Below are positions 56,790 to 64,000 of a stretch of 64,000 nucleotides of DNA, piece by piece. The notes below the pieces were generated by a model. That model made no database searches and was not told the origin of the DNA. It worked only from the letters and a program-made list of their open reading frames with translations. Origin of the DNA: Actinomycetospora endophytica. Lineage in GTDB: Bacteria > Actinomycetota > Actinomycetes > Mycobacteriales > Pseudonocardiaceae. The position numbers and the translations under genes are program-made. The stretch is taken from contig NZ_JAJNDB010000001.1 in the NCBI RefSeq assembly GCF_021026375.1, positions 372,001 through 436,000 on the forward strand. The letters are read 5' to 3'. Position 1 is the stretch's first letter, and every line of letters begins with the position of its first letter.

Positions 56790-58307
56790 TCAGGACGTCC
56801 CCCCGACGACGACCTGCTGCCCCTCGGCGAGCCCACCGGTGATCTGGGTGCGGTCCGGGCCGGCGATCCCGGTGGTCACCGGGGTGACGACCTGCCGGCC
56901 GTCGGAGGTCACGACGGTGACCGTGGTGGCGTTCCCCTGCCGGTGCAGCGCCCGGTTCGGGACGCTGATCGTCGGCCCCGAGTCGGCGGTGATCACCGTG
57001 GCCCGGGCGGACTGCCCGTCGTGGATCCGCGGGTCGGGCGGCAGCGCGACGGTCACGTAGTACTCGATGCTCCCGGAGATCGCGGTCGCGGACGGCGCGA
57101 CGGAGAGCACCGTCCCGTCGAGGGGACCGTCGGGGACGGCGTCCAGCGAGACGTCGACGTGCTGCTGCGGGGCGATCTGCTCGGCGTCGACCTCCTGGAA
57201 CGGCACGACGACGGCGAACCGGGTCAGGTCCTGCAGCACCATGAACTGCGTCCCGCCCGGGCGCGACGGCGAGGCGCCGCCGGCCGCCGCGGCAGCGGCC
57301 GCGGCGCCGTTCGCGGCCTGCGCGGCGCCCGGGATCGCGGCGTCGGTCCCGGGCGCGATGGGCGTGGTGGCCGCGCTGGCCGCGACGAACTCGCCCACCG
57401 CGCCGTTGAGGGCGGTGATCGTCCCGTCCGAGGGCGCGCGCAGCGTGGTGTTCGCCAGGTTCTGCTGGGCGGTGGCGACCTGGGCGCGGGCGCCGTCGAC
57501 GGCGGCGCGGGCGGCGGCGAGATCGTTCGGCCGGTTCGCGCCGGCCGAGTCGAGGCCGTTCTGGGCGGTGACCTGCCCCTGGCGCGCGTCGGCGATCTGG
57601 ACGTCGCCCGCCGCGGCGTCGGCCTGCCGCTTGGCCCGGGCCTGGGCGACCGACTGCGCCGTCGAGGCGGCCGAGGTCGCGGCGGAGGTCGCGGCGCCCA
57701 TGGCACCGGTCGCTGGACCCGCCGCACCGGCGGCCGCACCCGTGGCGCCGTCCTCGGACCCGCCGGAGGTGTCTCCCCCGGCCGCCGCGGCTCCGGCTCC
57801 GGCCGGCGCGGTCTGGGCGGCGGATATCGCGGCGTCGTCCGCGGCGAGGGTCGCGTCGACCTGCCGCTTCGTCGCGGACACGACCGAGGCGGCCGCGTTC
57901 ACCGAGTTCTGCGCGCCCTCGACGGAGGTGCCGTCGGCGACCTTGTCGTACTGCGCCTGCTGGCCGGCGAGCTGCGCCCGAGCCTGTTGGAGCGCCCGGC
58001 GGGCGGCGAAGTCGTCGACGGTCGCGAGCACCTGACCCGCGGTGACCCGGTCCCCGACCTTCACCCTCACCGAGGTCAGCTGCCCGGCGGTCGGGAACCC
58101 GAGGTTGGACGAGCCGAGGGAGGACACCGACCCGGTCGAGTCCACGCCGGTGCTGACAGCCGTCCGGTCGACGCGCACGGTCGGCGGGGGCGACGGGGCC
58201 TGCGAACCACAGGCTCCGACACTCAGCGCAACCGCTACGACTGAAGTCCCGAGGATCGCTGTCCTGATGGAGCAGTGGGATCGAGGTGGCAGGAGCCGGG
58301 GTCGCAT
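56790..58307 (-). CDS. HlyD/RND-type periplasmic adaptor lipoprotein
   Basis: 505 residues from the ATG at 58305-58307 with CGGAGA upstream. Signal peptide ending in VALSVGACGSQ (lipobox Cys, about residue 33), then a membrane-fusion fold: barrel-sandwich half GFPTAGQLTSVRVKVGDRVT, a long Ala/Gln-rich coiled region (about 120-275), the second half LRAPSDGTITALNGAVGEFV, and a C-terminal beta-barrel. A Gly/Ala low-complexity insert occurs near 325-350. In actinomycetes such proteins normally precede MacB-like ABC transporter genes; none is adjacent here, so its partner lies elsewhere or is lost. Confidence 0.85.
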   Translation of the reverse strand: MRPRLLPPRSHCSIRTAILGTSVVAVALSVGACGSQAPSPPPTVRVDRTAVSTGVDSTGSVSSLGSSNLGFPTAGQLTSVRVKVGDRVTAGQVLATVDDFAARRALQQARAQLAGQQAQYDKVADGTSVEGAQNSVNAAASVVSATKRQVDATLAADDAAISAAQTAPAGAGAAAAGGDTSGGSEDGATGAAAGAAGPATGAMGAATSAATSAASTAQSVAQARAKRQADAAAGDVQIADARQGQVTAQNGLDSAGANRPNDLAAARAAVDGARAQVATAQQNLANTTLRAPSDGTITALNGAVGEFVAASAATTPIAPGTDAAIPGAAQAANGAAAAAAAAGGASPSRPGGTQFMVLQDLTRFAVVVPFQEVDAEQIAPQQHVDVSLDAVPDGPLDGTVLSVAPSATAISGSIEYYVTVALPPDPRIHDGQSARATVITADSGPTISVPNRALHRQGNATTVTVVTSDGRQVVTPVTTGIAGPDRTQITGGLAEGQQVVVGGTS

Positions 58308-58628
58308 GCGTTCTCCGTCCGGGTCGCAGTGACACGTCGACCCGGGAAGATCCCTCGATCCACCTGCGACGACGTGGTTCACGACGAGGGCCCCGACGGC
58401 GCCGTCACCGGCTCCGACCCCACGACCGGGGAAGGCTAACCGCAACACGCAGCGTTGTTGGCACCGACTGTCATCAACACTCAGCGTGAGAGTTACTCGC
58501 CGGACTCTCCCGAACGGCCCAACGACCCGGAGTCGCCCGATCGGCCAGGTGCGCCGAGGTGCGCTCCGCGCTCGTGAGCACTCATTGACGTCAGGGCGTC
58601 AATTAGTGCTCACAGGCGCGGAGCGCAC
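58308..58628. other. 321-bp gap with palindromic repeat
   Basis: Region upstream of the HlyD-type gene. It probably holds that gene's promoter; otherwise no gene is seen. Its right end is occupied by palindromic repeat copy E (58557-58631). Confidence 0.5.
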
Positions 58629-58631
58629 CTA
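58557..58631. repeat. palindromic repeat copy E
   Basis: Left edge reads GAGGTGCGCT in place of TAGGTGCGCT, right edge GAGCGCACCTA. Inner arms GTGAGCACTCATTGACG and CGTCAATTAGTGCTCAC pair with one mismatch. The final CTA (58629-58631) is the stop codon of the TetR remnant. Confidence 0.82.
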
Positions 58632-59120
58632 CTCGATCCCGGCCTGACGCAGGCACCCGTCGACCACCGCGGCGAGCCCGAGCTCGAACAGCGCGTCGTC
58701 GGACTCCCCACCGTCGGACTCCCCGCCGTCACGGTCCCCGCCGCCGCGCGCCCCGTCGTCGGACGGCAACAGGCCGATCAGGCGCGGGAGCTCGTCCGCG
58801 CGCCCCGCGCCGCGGACCTCGGCGGCCGTCGGCGCGCGGTCCCTGATCGGCACCGACGCCCCCCGCACGTAGGCGTTGACCACGTGCAGCAGCCCGATCG
58901 CGCGCTCGGCCGGCACCCCCGCCGCGTCGTCGAGCAGCGCGAGGAACGCCTCGGCCCAGCCGCACTCCGCCGGACCCATGCGCTGCGGGCCGGTGACCAG
59001 CGGCAGCGTCCACGGGTGCGTCGCGAAGACGCCGCGGTTGGCCCGGGCCCAGCGCTGCATCCCCTCGCGGACCGTCGCCGCGGACAGGTCCGGCGCCGGC
59101 CCGACCGCGGCGTCGACCAC
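58629..59120 (-). pseudogene. TetR-family regulator, 5'-truncated (effector domain only)
   Basis: 163 residues readable from a GTG at 59118-59120. The content is the C-terminal ligand-binding half of a TetR regulator (VDAAVGPAPDLSAATVREGM, ANRGVFATHPWTLPLVTGPQ, LLHVVNAYVRGASVPIRD) with an Asp/Gly-rich insert near 125-145. No helix-turn-helix precedes it; the sequence immediately upstream belongs to a DUF2306 fragment on the other strand. The 5' third was therefore deleted. The stop codon derives from palindromic repeat copy E. Confidence 0.7.
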
Positions 59121-59363
59121 AGGGCGTGGATGCTGCGCAGCGTCGCGCTGACGTTCTCGATCGTCGTCAACCGCGCCTGGATCGTCGTCTACCTGGCGCT
59201 GTTCACGCTCCTCGGTTCCTCGATCGACGACCCGGCGACGATCACCGCGGCGGCGGGTGCGTCGGTGTGGACGAGCTGGATCGTCAACCTGCTCGTCGTG
59301 GAGTGGTTCGTGATCCGCCGGACCTCACCGAGTGGACCGTCACGGCTCCCGGTGCAGTCATAG
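59115..59363 (+). pseudogene. DUF2306-type membrane protein, 5'-truncated
   Basis: About 83 residues in frame, ATG at 59130. DHRAWMLRSVALTFSIVVNR followed by two hydrophobic helices (IVVYLALFTLLG, VWTSWIVNLLVVEWFVI) matches the C-terminal end of DUF2306 membrane proteins, which normally have several helices before it. The 5' part is missing exactly where the oppositely oriented TetR remnant begins. Ends six bases into the convergent CocE-type gene. Confidence 0.6.
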
Positions 59364-61103
59364 CGGTCCACTCGACGGACCGGAGCCGCCGACCTCGAGG
59401 CGCGACGGGTGGGCCGCGTCGTGGTGCACGGTGTGCCGGGGGACGACGGCCTCGTCGAGGGTGCCGAGCTCGGGCACGGTCGTCGTGTGCAGGTTCCGGC
59501 TGCGGCGCGGCCAGCTCGCGCCGGCGATCTGCACCCGCACCCGGTGCCCGGTGCGGAAGGTGTGGGCGGTGTCGTGCAGCGCGACGGTGACCTCGACCGG
59601 CTCACCGCGGACGAGCCAGTCGGCCGTGCCGCCGTGCCGGTACCGCGTCCGGACCGCGCCCTCGGCCACCGCCACCGCGAACCCGTCGGGCTCGACGTCG
59701 GCGAGGGTCACGCACACGTCGGCGTCGGGGGCGGTGCTCTCCAGGTGCACGACGACCCGCGGCACGCCGGCGACCGTGACCGGCGCCGCGAGCGGTTCGC
59801 CGGTGTAGATCAGCACGTCGTCGCGGCCCTCGAGGACCCGCTGGTCCTGGATGCCGTCGGGACCCAGCGGCGGGGCGGTCATCACGCCGCCGACGGTGGG
59901 CGCCGGGTCGCGCGGGTCGGCGCCGAAGGAGTCGGCCGGGCCGTCGGGGACCGTCGCGACGAGACGCCCGCCGCCGGCGGCCGCGTCCCCGTCGGAGTCG
60001 AGCCACCAGGTCGACGTGTCGGTCGGCGGCGGCCACGACGACGTCGTCGCCCACCGGTTCTCGCCGCCGACGTAGTAGTGGACCGGCTCCCCCGCGAGCC
60101 ACCGCGCCCCGGCGGGGAAGGCGGACCCGTCGCCGCCGCGCAGGTGGACGTCGAACCACGCCGCGATCAGCGGGCCCCACGCGCCGACCCCGCCGGGCGT
60201 CCCGGGCAGCACCCGCGCGCCGGTGTGGCCGGTGTAGACGCCGCCGTGCGCCCACGGCCCGGCGACCAGGCGATGCCCGGCGGCACTGCCGGACAGCGCC
60301 TCCGCCAGCCGGAACATCGACGGCGACAGGAAGTCCCGGTAGGCCGCGACCTGCAGCAGCGGCACCCGGACCCGCGACGGGTCGGCGTGCACGTGCCGTC
60401 GGTCCCAGCCGTCGGACACCGGCCCGCGGGCGAGGCGTTCCTGCCAGGCACGGCCCAGGACGGGGTCGTCGAGGACGTCGACGCCGGTCAGGGGCAGCGT
60501 CGCGACGGTCGCCGCCGGGTCCGACGCGGCCGCCACCACCCGTCGTCGCAGGTCGGCCTTCACCACCTCGTCGACGTCGAGGCGGGCGATGGTGTCGATC
60601 GTCTGCCCGAGTGAGTACAGCGCGAGGAACCCCAGCTCGAAGGTCCCGCCGGGCCACGACGTCGCCGCCATGTCCGCGCCGCCGATCATCGCGAGCGCGG
60701 CGGCCAGGTGCGGCGGTCCGGCCGCGACCGCGTTCAACGTCGAGATCGCGTGGTACGACGAGCCGTAGATCCCGACCCGCCCGTCGCTCCACGGCTGCGC
60801 GGCGGCCCACTCGACGGCGTCGTACCCGTCGTCGTACTCCTGGACGGCGAAGTCGAGCTCGCCGCCGGAGGCGAACCGACCGCGGACGTCCTGCACCACC
60901 ACCGCGAAGCCCTGGCGCGCGAGCCAGAGCGGGTCGGCGACGATCGCGGACACCAGCGTCGGGTCGGTGCGGTCGTAGGGGGTGCGGTGCAGCAGCGTCG
61001 GCCACCGACCGGTGCCCGCGGGCCGGTGGACGTCCGCGACGAGGGTGACCCCGTCGCGCGTGGTCATCTCGACGGCCGCGTCGACGACGGGGTGGTGGGG
61101 CAC
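59358..61103 (-). CDS. CocE/NonD family hydrolase (S15 peptidase-like)
   Basis: 581 residues. Alpha/beta hydrolase with cap and jelly-roll C-terminal domain: MTTRDGVTLVADVHRPAGTG, HRTPYDRTDP, VVVQDVRGRFASGGELD and the nucleophile elbow GIYGSSYHAI. The His of the triad is probably in GPWAHGGVYTG, and the C-terminal lectin-like domain reads DVCVTLADVEPDGFAVAVAE. Cocaine esterase and glutaryl-7-ACA acylase relatives hydrolyse esters or amides. No signal peptide. Same strand as the DUF4232 lipoprotein, ten bases apart. Confidence 0.88.
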   Translation of the reverse strand: MPHHPVVDAAVEMTTRDGVTLVADVHRPAGTGRWPTLLHRTPYDRTDPTLVSAIVADPLWLARQGFAVVVQDVRGRFASGGELDFAVQEYDDGYDAVEWAAAQPWSDGRVGIYGSSYHAISTLNAVAAGPPHLAAALAMIGGADMAATSWPGGTFELGFLALYSLGQTIDTIARLDVDEVVKADLRRRVVAAASDPAATVATLPLTGVDVLDDPVLGRAWQERLARGPVSDGWDRRHVHADPSRVRVPLLQVAAYRDFLSPSMFRLAEALSGSAAGHRLVAGPWAHGGVYTGHTGARVLPGTPGGVGAWGPLIAAWFDVHLRGGDGSAFPAGARWLAGEPVHYYVGGENRWATTSSWPPPTDTSTWWLDSDGDAAAGGGRLVATVPDGPADSFGADPRDPAPTVGGVMTAPPLGPDGIQDQRVLEGRDDVLIYTGEPLAAPVTVAGVPRVVVHLESTAPDADVCVTLADVEPDGFAVAVAEGAVRTRYRHGGTADWLVRGEPVEVTVALHDTAHTFRTGHRVRVQIAGASWPRRSRNLHTTTVPELGTLDEAVVPRHTVHHDAAHPSRLEVGGSGPSSGPL

Positions 61104-61113
61104 GGTGCGCAGG

Positions 61114-61713
61114 CTAGGCGTCGGCGCCGCGCTGGATCGGGCCGAGATAGGTGCCGGGGTGGGTCGCGCCGTCCTGCCGGACCACCGCGCCGCCGGGCCA
61201 GTCGAGGACGGCGGAGTGGGTCTCGTCGGGCGGGGTGATGAGGATCTTCGTGGGCGTCCAGCGCGTCGTTCCGCTGGGCGACCACGTGATCACGGTATGA
61301 GCCTCGTCGCCGGGAGCGAGGCGGACGGGCGCGGGCTGCTCGGAGGTCTGGCGCGGCAGCGAATAGGTGTCGGTCTGCGGGTCGGGCGGGCCCTTCAGGT
61401 CGACACCGCCGTACCCGAACATCGTGCAGGTCGACGACGAGGCGTTGGTCCAGACGATCGTGGTGTGCCGCTGCCCGGCCTCGCCGGTGGTGCGTCCGAC
61501 GGCGGGGCGCAGGTCGGTGAGCCGGCACTTGCCCTTGTCCGGGGCGGCCTGTGCGGAGGAGGCGGTCGTCGTCGGGGAGGCCGAGGTCGAGGCGCTGGTC
61601 GGGGCGGGGGCGGCGCTGGGGACGGCGGCCGTCGGGGTCGGGTTCGTCGAGCAGCCCGCGAGGACACCGACGGCGAGCAGGAGTCCGACGGTGACCAGCC
61701 GGGGTGTCGACAT
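61114..61713 (-). CDS. DUF4232 lipoprotein
   Basis: 199 residues. Lipoprotein signal VTVGLLLAVGVLAGCST with lipobox L-A-G-C, then a Thr/Ser/Ala/Pro-rich linker (about 25-58) and a DUF4232 domain from CRLTDLRPAVGRTTGEAGQR to the C-terminus, including ASSSTCTMFGYGGVDL and VITWSPSG. The two Cys (about 63 and 97) probably form a disulfide. Exported and membrane-anchored on the outer face; function unknown in the family. Confidence 0.85.
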   Translation of the reverse strand: MSTPRLVTVGLLLAVGVLAGCSTNPTPTAAVPSAAPAPTSASTSASPTTTASSAQAAPDKGKCRLTDLRPAVGRTTGEAGQRHTTIVWTNASSSTCTMFGYGGVDLKGPPDPQTDTYSLPRQTSEQPAPVRLAPGDEAHTVITWSPSGTTRWTPTKILITPPDETHSAVLDWPGGAVVRQDGATHPGTYLGPIQRGADA

Positions 61714-61760
61714 GATCGAGAGACTGCTCCGTTGGGCCGATCGGCGCAGCGCGAGCTCGG

Positions 61761-61836
61761 TAGGTGCGCTGCGCGCCCGTGAGCACTAATTGATGCCAGG
61801 GCGTCAATTACTGCTCACGAGCCCGGAGGGCACCTA
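61761..61836. repeat. palindromic repeat copy F
   Basis: TAGGTGCGCT at the left edge, GAGGGCACCTA at the right. Inner arms GTGAGCACTAATTGATGCC against GGCGTCAATTACTGCTCAC with a few mismatches. The trailing CTA (61834-61836) is the stop codon of the reductase gene. Confidence 0.82.
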
Positions 61837-62898
61837 CGGCGCCAGGACGACGAACGCCTCCCCGCCGGTCTCCGCCGCGAGCTCCAGCGCCCCGGCGGGA
61901 TCGTCGAGCCCGACGGTCCGGACCGCCACCGAGCCCAGGTCGAGCGCCCCGCCCAGCACCGTCCGCCAGACCCGCAGCAGCGTCGCGGGCGGGAACATCC
62001 AGGACCCGCGCAGGGTGAGGCGGCGGTGCATGAGATCGCCGTAGGGCAGTGCGAGGTCCTGGCGCACCCCGCCGATCAGCACCATCGTCCCGCCCGGACG
62101 CAGCGCGTCGTAGCCGGCGAGCGTGGGGTCGGGCGAGGAGACCGCCCCGAGCGCGTCGAGCACCACGTCGACCTCCCCGCCCGCGGTGATCCCGGCCGCC
62201 GTCCCGGCCCGGTCGGTCAGCGGCACCGGATGCACCCGCGGGTCGAGCGCCGCCAGCCGGTCCAGCACGGCCTCGTTGCGCCCCACCGCGACGACCCGCG
62301 ACGCGCACCCGGCCAGCGCGAGCCGCACTCCAGCGCCGCCGAGCTGCCCGGTGGCGCCGAGGACGGCGACCGCGTCGCCCGCCGTCGTGCCCGAACGCCC
62401 CAGCCCCTCCGCGGCGATCGCGAACCAGCCCAGCAGCGCCAACCGCTCCGGGGGCACCCCCTCCGCGCCGGGCAGGCGGACCAGCGTCTCCTTCGGCGCC
62501 ACCACCCGCTCAGCGAAGGTCCCGTCGCGCCAGCGGTCCTGCATCGCGGTCACGGTCGGGGTGACCTCACCGCGCCCGCCGATCCCGGTCCAGCCGACCA
62601 GCACCTCCTGCGGATCGGCCACGTCCCCGGACGACAGCAGCACGGTGTGCGCGACGACGTCACCCTTGGCCAGCCCCAGGACGTCGTCGGCGACGGCCAG
62701 CACCCGGCCCACGCCGCCCGCCCCGAGCACGAGCGGGGTCGGGACCCGACCGCGAGGGCCGGCGGCGACGACGTCGGTGTAGGCGGGCACGTGCGCCGCG
62801 AGGATCTCCAGCAGCACGCCGCCGGGGCGGACCGTCGGCTCGTCGAGCTCGGAGAGTCGCAGACCGTCGCCGGGGCGTTCGAGTGTCCATGCACGCAT
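61834..62898 (-). CDS. MDR-family zinc-independent alcohol dehydrogenase / quinone oxidoreductase
   Basis: 354 residues from the ATG at 62896-62898; a GTG nine bases earlier is also in frame. GroES-like N-terminus (HVPAYTDVVAAGPRGRVPTP, VLGAGGVGRVLAVADDVLG), the Rossmann turn VLGATGQLGGAGVRLALAG, and RPGGTMVLIGGVR. The zinc-ligand Cys/His set is not visible, consistent with a quinone-oxidoreductase-type NADPH enzyme. Divergent from an XRE/MmyB-like regulator with CCTGGTAT direct repeats between. Confidence 0.87.
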   Translation of the reverse strand: MRAWTLERPGDGLRLSELDEPTVRPGGVLLEILAAHVPAYTDVVAAGPRGRVPTPLVLGAGGVGRVLAVADDVLGLAKGDVVAHTVLLSSGDVADPQEVLVGWTGIGGRGEVTPTVTAMQDRWRDGTFAERVVAPKETLVRLPGAEGVPPERLALLGWFAIAAEGLGRSGTTAGDAVAVLGATGQLGGAGVRLALAGCASRVVAVGRNEAVLDRLAALDPRVHPVPLTDRAGTAAGITAGGEVDVVLDALGAVSSPDPTLAGYDALRPGGTMVLIGGVRQDLALPYGDLMHRRLTLRGSWMFPPATLLRVWRTVLGGALDLGSVAVRTVGLDDPAGALELAAETGGEAFVVLAP

Positions 62899-62923
62899 GG
62901 CACCCACTCTCGAAGGCGCTCAG

Positions 62924-62954
62924 CCTGGTATCCAGAGCGCGCTCATCCTGGTAT
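62924..62954. promoter_or_regulatory. direct repeat CCTGGTAT, candidate MmyB-like operator
   Basis: CCTGGTAT occurs at 62924-62931 and 62947-62954, 23 bases apart, in the short divergent region between the reductase gene and the XRE regulator. Probable operator for the adjacent regulator. Confidence 0.5.
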
Positions 62955-62965
62955 TGGTGGTACTC

Positions 62966-63742
62966 GTGACGACCGCCGAGCTGGGCGCCTTCCTGCGGAG
63001 CCGCCGCGAGCGGATCTCCCCGTCCGAGGTCGGCCTCCCGCCCGGCGGACGCCGCCGCACGCCCGGGCTGCGTCGCGAGGAGCTCGCGCTCATCTCCGGG
63101 GTGAGCACGAGCTGGTACACGTTCCTCGAGCAGGGCCGCGACGTCCGACCGTCGGCGCAGGTCCTCGACGCGCTCGCCGGCGCACTGTCCCTCACCGGCG
63201 ACGAGCGCGACCACCTGCTGCGCCTCGGCGGCCTCGAGCCCGCGGCCCCGGAACCCGGCCCGGAGACCGTCGACCCGGGTCTCGCGGACCTCGTCGACGC
63301 TCTCGGCGACCGGCCCGCCTACGTCACGGCCGCGAGCTTCGACGTGCTCGCGATCAACGACGCCGCCCGCAAGCTCTTCGCGGGCATGACGGGGACGCCC
63401 GGCAACGTCGCGCTGTGGGTGTTCACCGACCCCCGCGCCGACGAGGTGCTCGTGGATCGCGAGGAGGTCGCCCGCGGGGTGCTCGCCCGGCTGCGCGCGG
63501 CGACCGCCCGCCATCCCGACGACGCCCGGGTCGCCGCCGTCGTCGAGACCCTGCGGCGGGACTCGCCGGACGCGGCCGCGTGGTGGTCACGGCAGGACGT
63601 CCGCGACGACCGCTCGGGTCGCAAGCGGATCCGTCACCCGGAGCTCGGGGAGGTCACGCTCACGCACACCGTCCTGCACCCCGCGGAACGCCCCGATCTC
63701 ACGCTGGTGGTGTACGGCCATAGGTGCGCTCCGCGCTTGTGA
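62966..63742 (+). CDS. XRE family regulator with MmyB-like C-terminal domain
   Basis: 258 residues from the GTG at 62966. Helix-turn-helix with the typical actinomycete start TAELGAFLRSRRERISPSEV, GGRRRTPGLRREELALISGV and STSWYTFLEQGRDVRPSAQV, then an MmyB-type ligand-binding domain (AYVTAASFDVLAINDAARKL, VALWVFTDPRADEVLVDREE). Such genes are usually divergent from a short-chain or medium-chain dehydrogenase they repress, as here. The reading frame runs into palindromic repeat copy G, ending at its TGA, so the last residues (CAPRL) are repeat-encoded. Confidence 0.88.
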   Translation: MTTAELGAFLRSRRERISPSEVGLPPGGRRRTPGLRREELALISGVSTSWYTFLEQGRDVRPSAQVLDALAGALSLTGDERDHLLRLGGLEPAAPEPGPETVDPGLADLVDALGDRPAYVTAASFDVLAINDAARKLFAGMTGTPGNVALWVFTDPRADEVLVDREEVARGVLARLRAATARHPDDARVAAVVETLRRDSPDAAAWWSRQDVRDDRSGRKRIRHPELGEVTLTHTVLHPAERPDLTLVVYGHRCAPRL

Positions 63743-63797
63743 GCACAAATTGATGCCCTGGCGTCAATTAGTGCTCACAAGCGCGGGAGCGCACCTA
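63721..63797. repeat. palindromic repeat copy G
   Basis: TAGGTGCGCT to GAGCGCACCTA. Inner arms GTGAGCACAAATTGATGCC and GGCGTCAATTAGTGCTCAC pair with two mismatches. A TGA inside the left arm (63740-63742) is the stop of the XRE gene; the trailing CTA (63795-63797) is the stop of the next, minus-strand gene. Confidence 0.82.
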
Positions 63798-64000
63798 GAT
63801 CAGGAACAGCATCGCCGCCATCGCCAGGCTCATCCCCGCCTGACCGATGAGCTGCACCGGGCCGTGCGCGAGCACCGCCACCGCCCGCGGCACCGCCGGA
63901 GCTGCCACCGCGACACCGCCGCCCTCGGACGGCTCCGGGGTCCCGACGGCCGGTGCGTCCGCGGCTTCCGGCGCCCCACCATGCGACCGCCGCACGACGA
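63795..64000 (-). CDS. hypothetical protein, 5' end outside window
   Basis: Only about 68 residues are inside the window; the true start is likely beyond position 64000, though a GTG at 63993-63995 exists. The visible part has a Pro/Ala/Glu linker (AADAPAVGTPEPSEGGG) and a hydrophobic C-terminal helix (VQLIGQAGMSLAMAAMLFLI), so it looks like the end of a membrane protein. Its TAG stop belongs to palindromic repeat copy G. Confidence 0.55.
   Translation of the reverse strand, partial: VVRRSHGGAPEAADAPAVGTPEPSEGGGVAVAAPAVPRAVAVLAHGPVQLIGQAGMSLAMAAMLFLI

Noticed and set aside
32304..63797. Repeat copies considered as a CRISPR array or insertion sequence ends
   Set aside because: Copies are many kilobases apart, palindromic, without spacers, and no transposase or target-site duplication is seen.
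1..64000. tRNA, rRNA and riboswitch genes
   Set aside because: I looked for tRNA-like cloverleafs, conserved rRNA segments and common riboswitch cores and saw none I could support by eye.

Overview
High-GC, densely packed DNA with many GTG starts and 1-4 base stop/start overlaps, typical of an actinomycete chromosome. The gene families (13E12-type HNH nuclease remnant, F420/FMN PPOX protein, DUF2630, DUF4232 lipoprotein, MmyB-like regulator, DUF2306) suggest the order Pseudonocardiales (Pseudonocardia/Actinomycetospora-like); this placement is inference. No rRNA, tRNA, CRISPR array, integrase or transposase was recognised. The content is mostly catabolic: aromatic and carboxylic-acid degradation operons, each beside its own regulator.

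Layout. 1-9.8 kb: a truncated GNAT gene, a Gly/Ser-rich membrane protein with a likely frameshift, a NarL-type sensor kinase without its phospho-acceptor His, a zinc-ribbon protein, a stand-alone molybdopterin hydroxylase large subunit, a phosphodiesterase-like enzyme, two tandem paralogues with charged low-complexity tails, and an HNH nuclease remnant. 9.8-18.6 kb: an aromatic locus with a PobA-type 4-hydroxybenzoate hydroxylase and a tightly overlapped operon of class III CoA-transferase, citryl-CoA-lyase-like protein and both subunits of a LigAB-type extradiol dioxygenase, followed by a MetE-like protein. A PcaU/PobR-like IclR regulator and a divergent amidohydrolase flank it. 18.7-24 kb: a large ATPase-LuxR regulator, a serine hydrolase and an MFS transporter. 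24.2-30.3 kb: a translationally coupled catabolic operon (alpha/beta hydrolase, metallo-beta-lactamase-fold enzyme, two HIBADH-type dehydrogenases, cupin, two carboxymuconolactone-decarboxylase-like proteins) ending in a GntR/FCD regulator. 30.4-38.3 kb: acetoacetyl-CoA synthetase, thiolase, flavoprotein/TetR pair, TauE-type exporter/LysR pair, PPOX protein.

38.3-43.3 kb: two paralogous acyl-CoA dehydrogenases, both with Asp in place of the catalytic Glu, on either side of an NsrR-like Rrf2 gene and followed by an AcoR-like sensor joined to a LytTR DNA-binding domain. 44-45.3 kb: a ParA plus ribbon-helix-helix pair with palindromes upstream, resembling a plasmid partition cassette. 45.3-47.3 kb: a nitrilase homologue without its catalytic Cys, DUF2630 and PadR genes. 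47.4-54.3 kb: a five-gene operon (CoA ligase, molybdopterin large subunit, crotonase-family enzyme, FAD subunit, and a [2Fe-2S] small subunit fused to a CoxG-like SRPBCC domain). This is the enzyme set known for 2-furoate degradation (HmfABCDE). 54.3-64 kb: monooxygenase/NmrA pair, truncated LuxR, HlyD-type lipoprotein, a scar where a TetR gene and a DUF2306 gene have both lost their 5' ends, CocE-type hydrolase, lipoprotein, reductase and MmyB-like regulator.

A recurring theme is a 58-77 bp palindromic repeat (seven copies) that lies mostly at gene 3' ends. Its terminal TAG/CTA triplets serve as stop codons of adjacent genes, so it looks like a combined stop-codon and bidirectional-terminator module.
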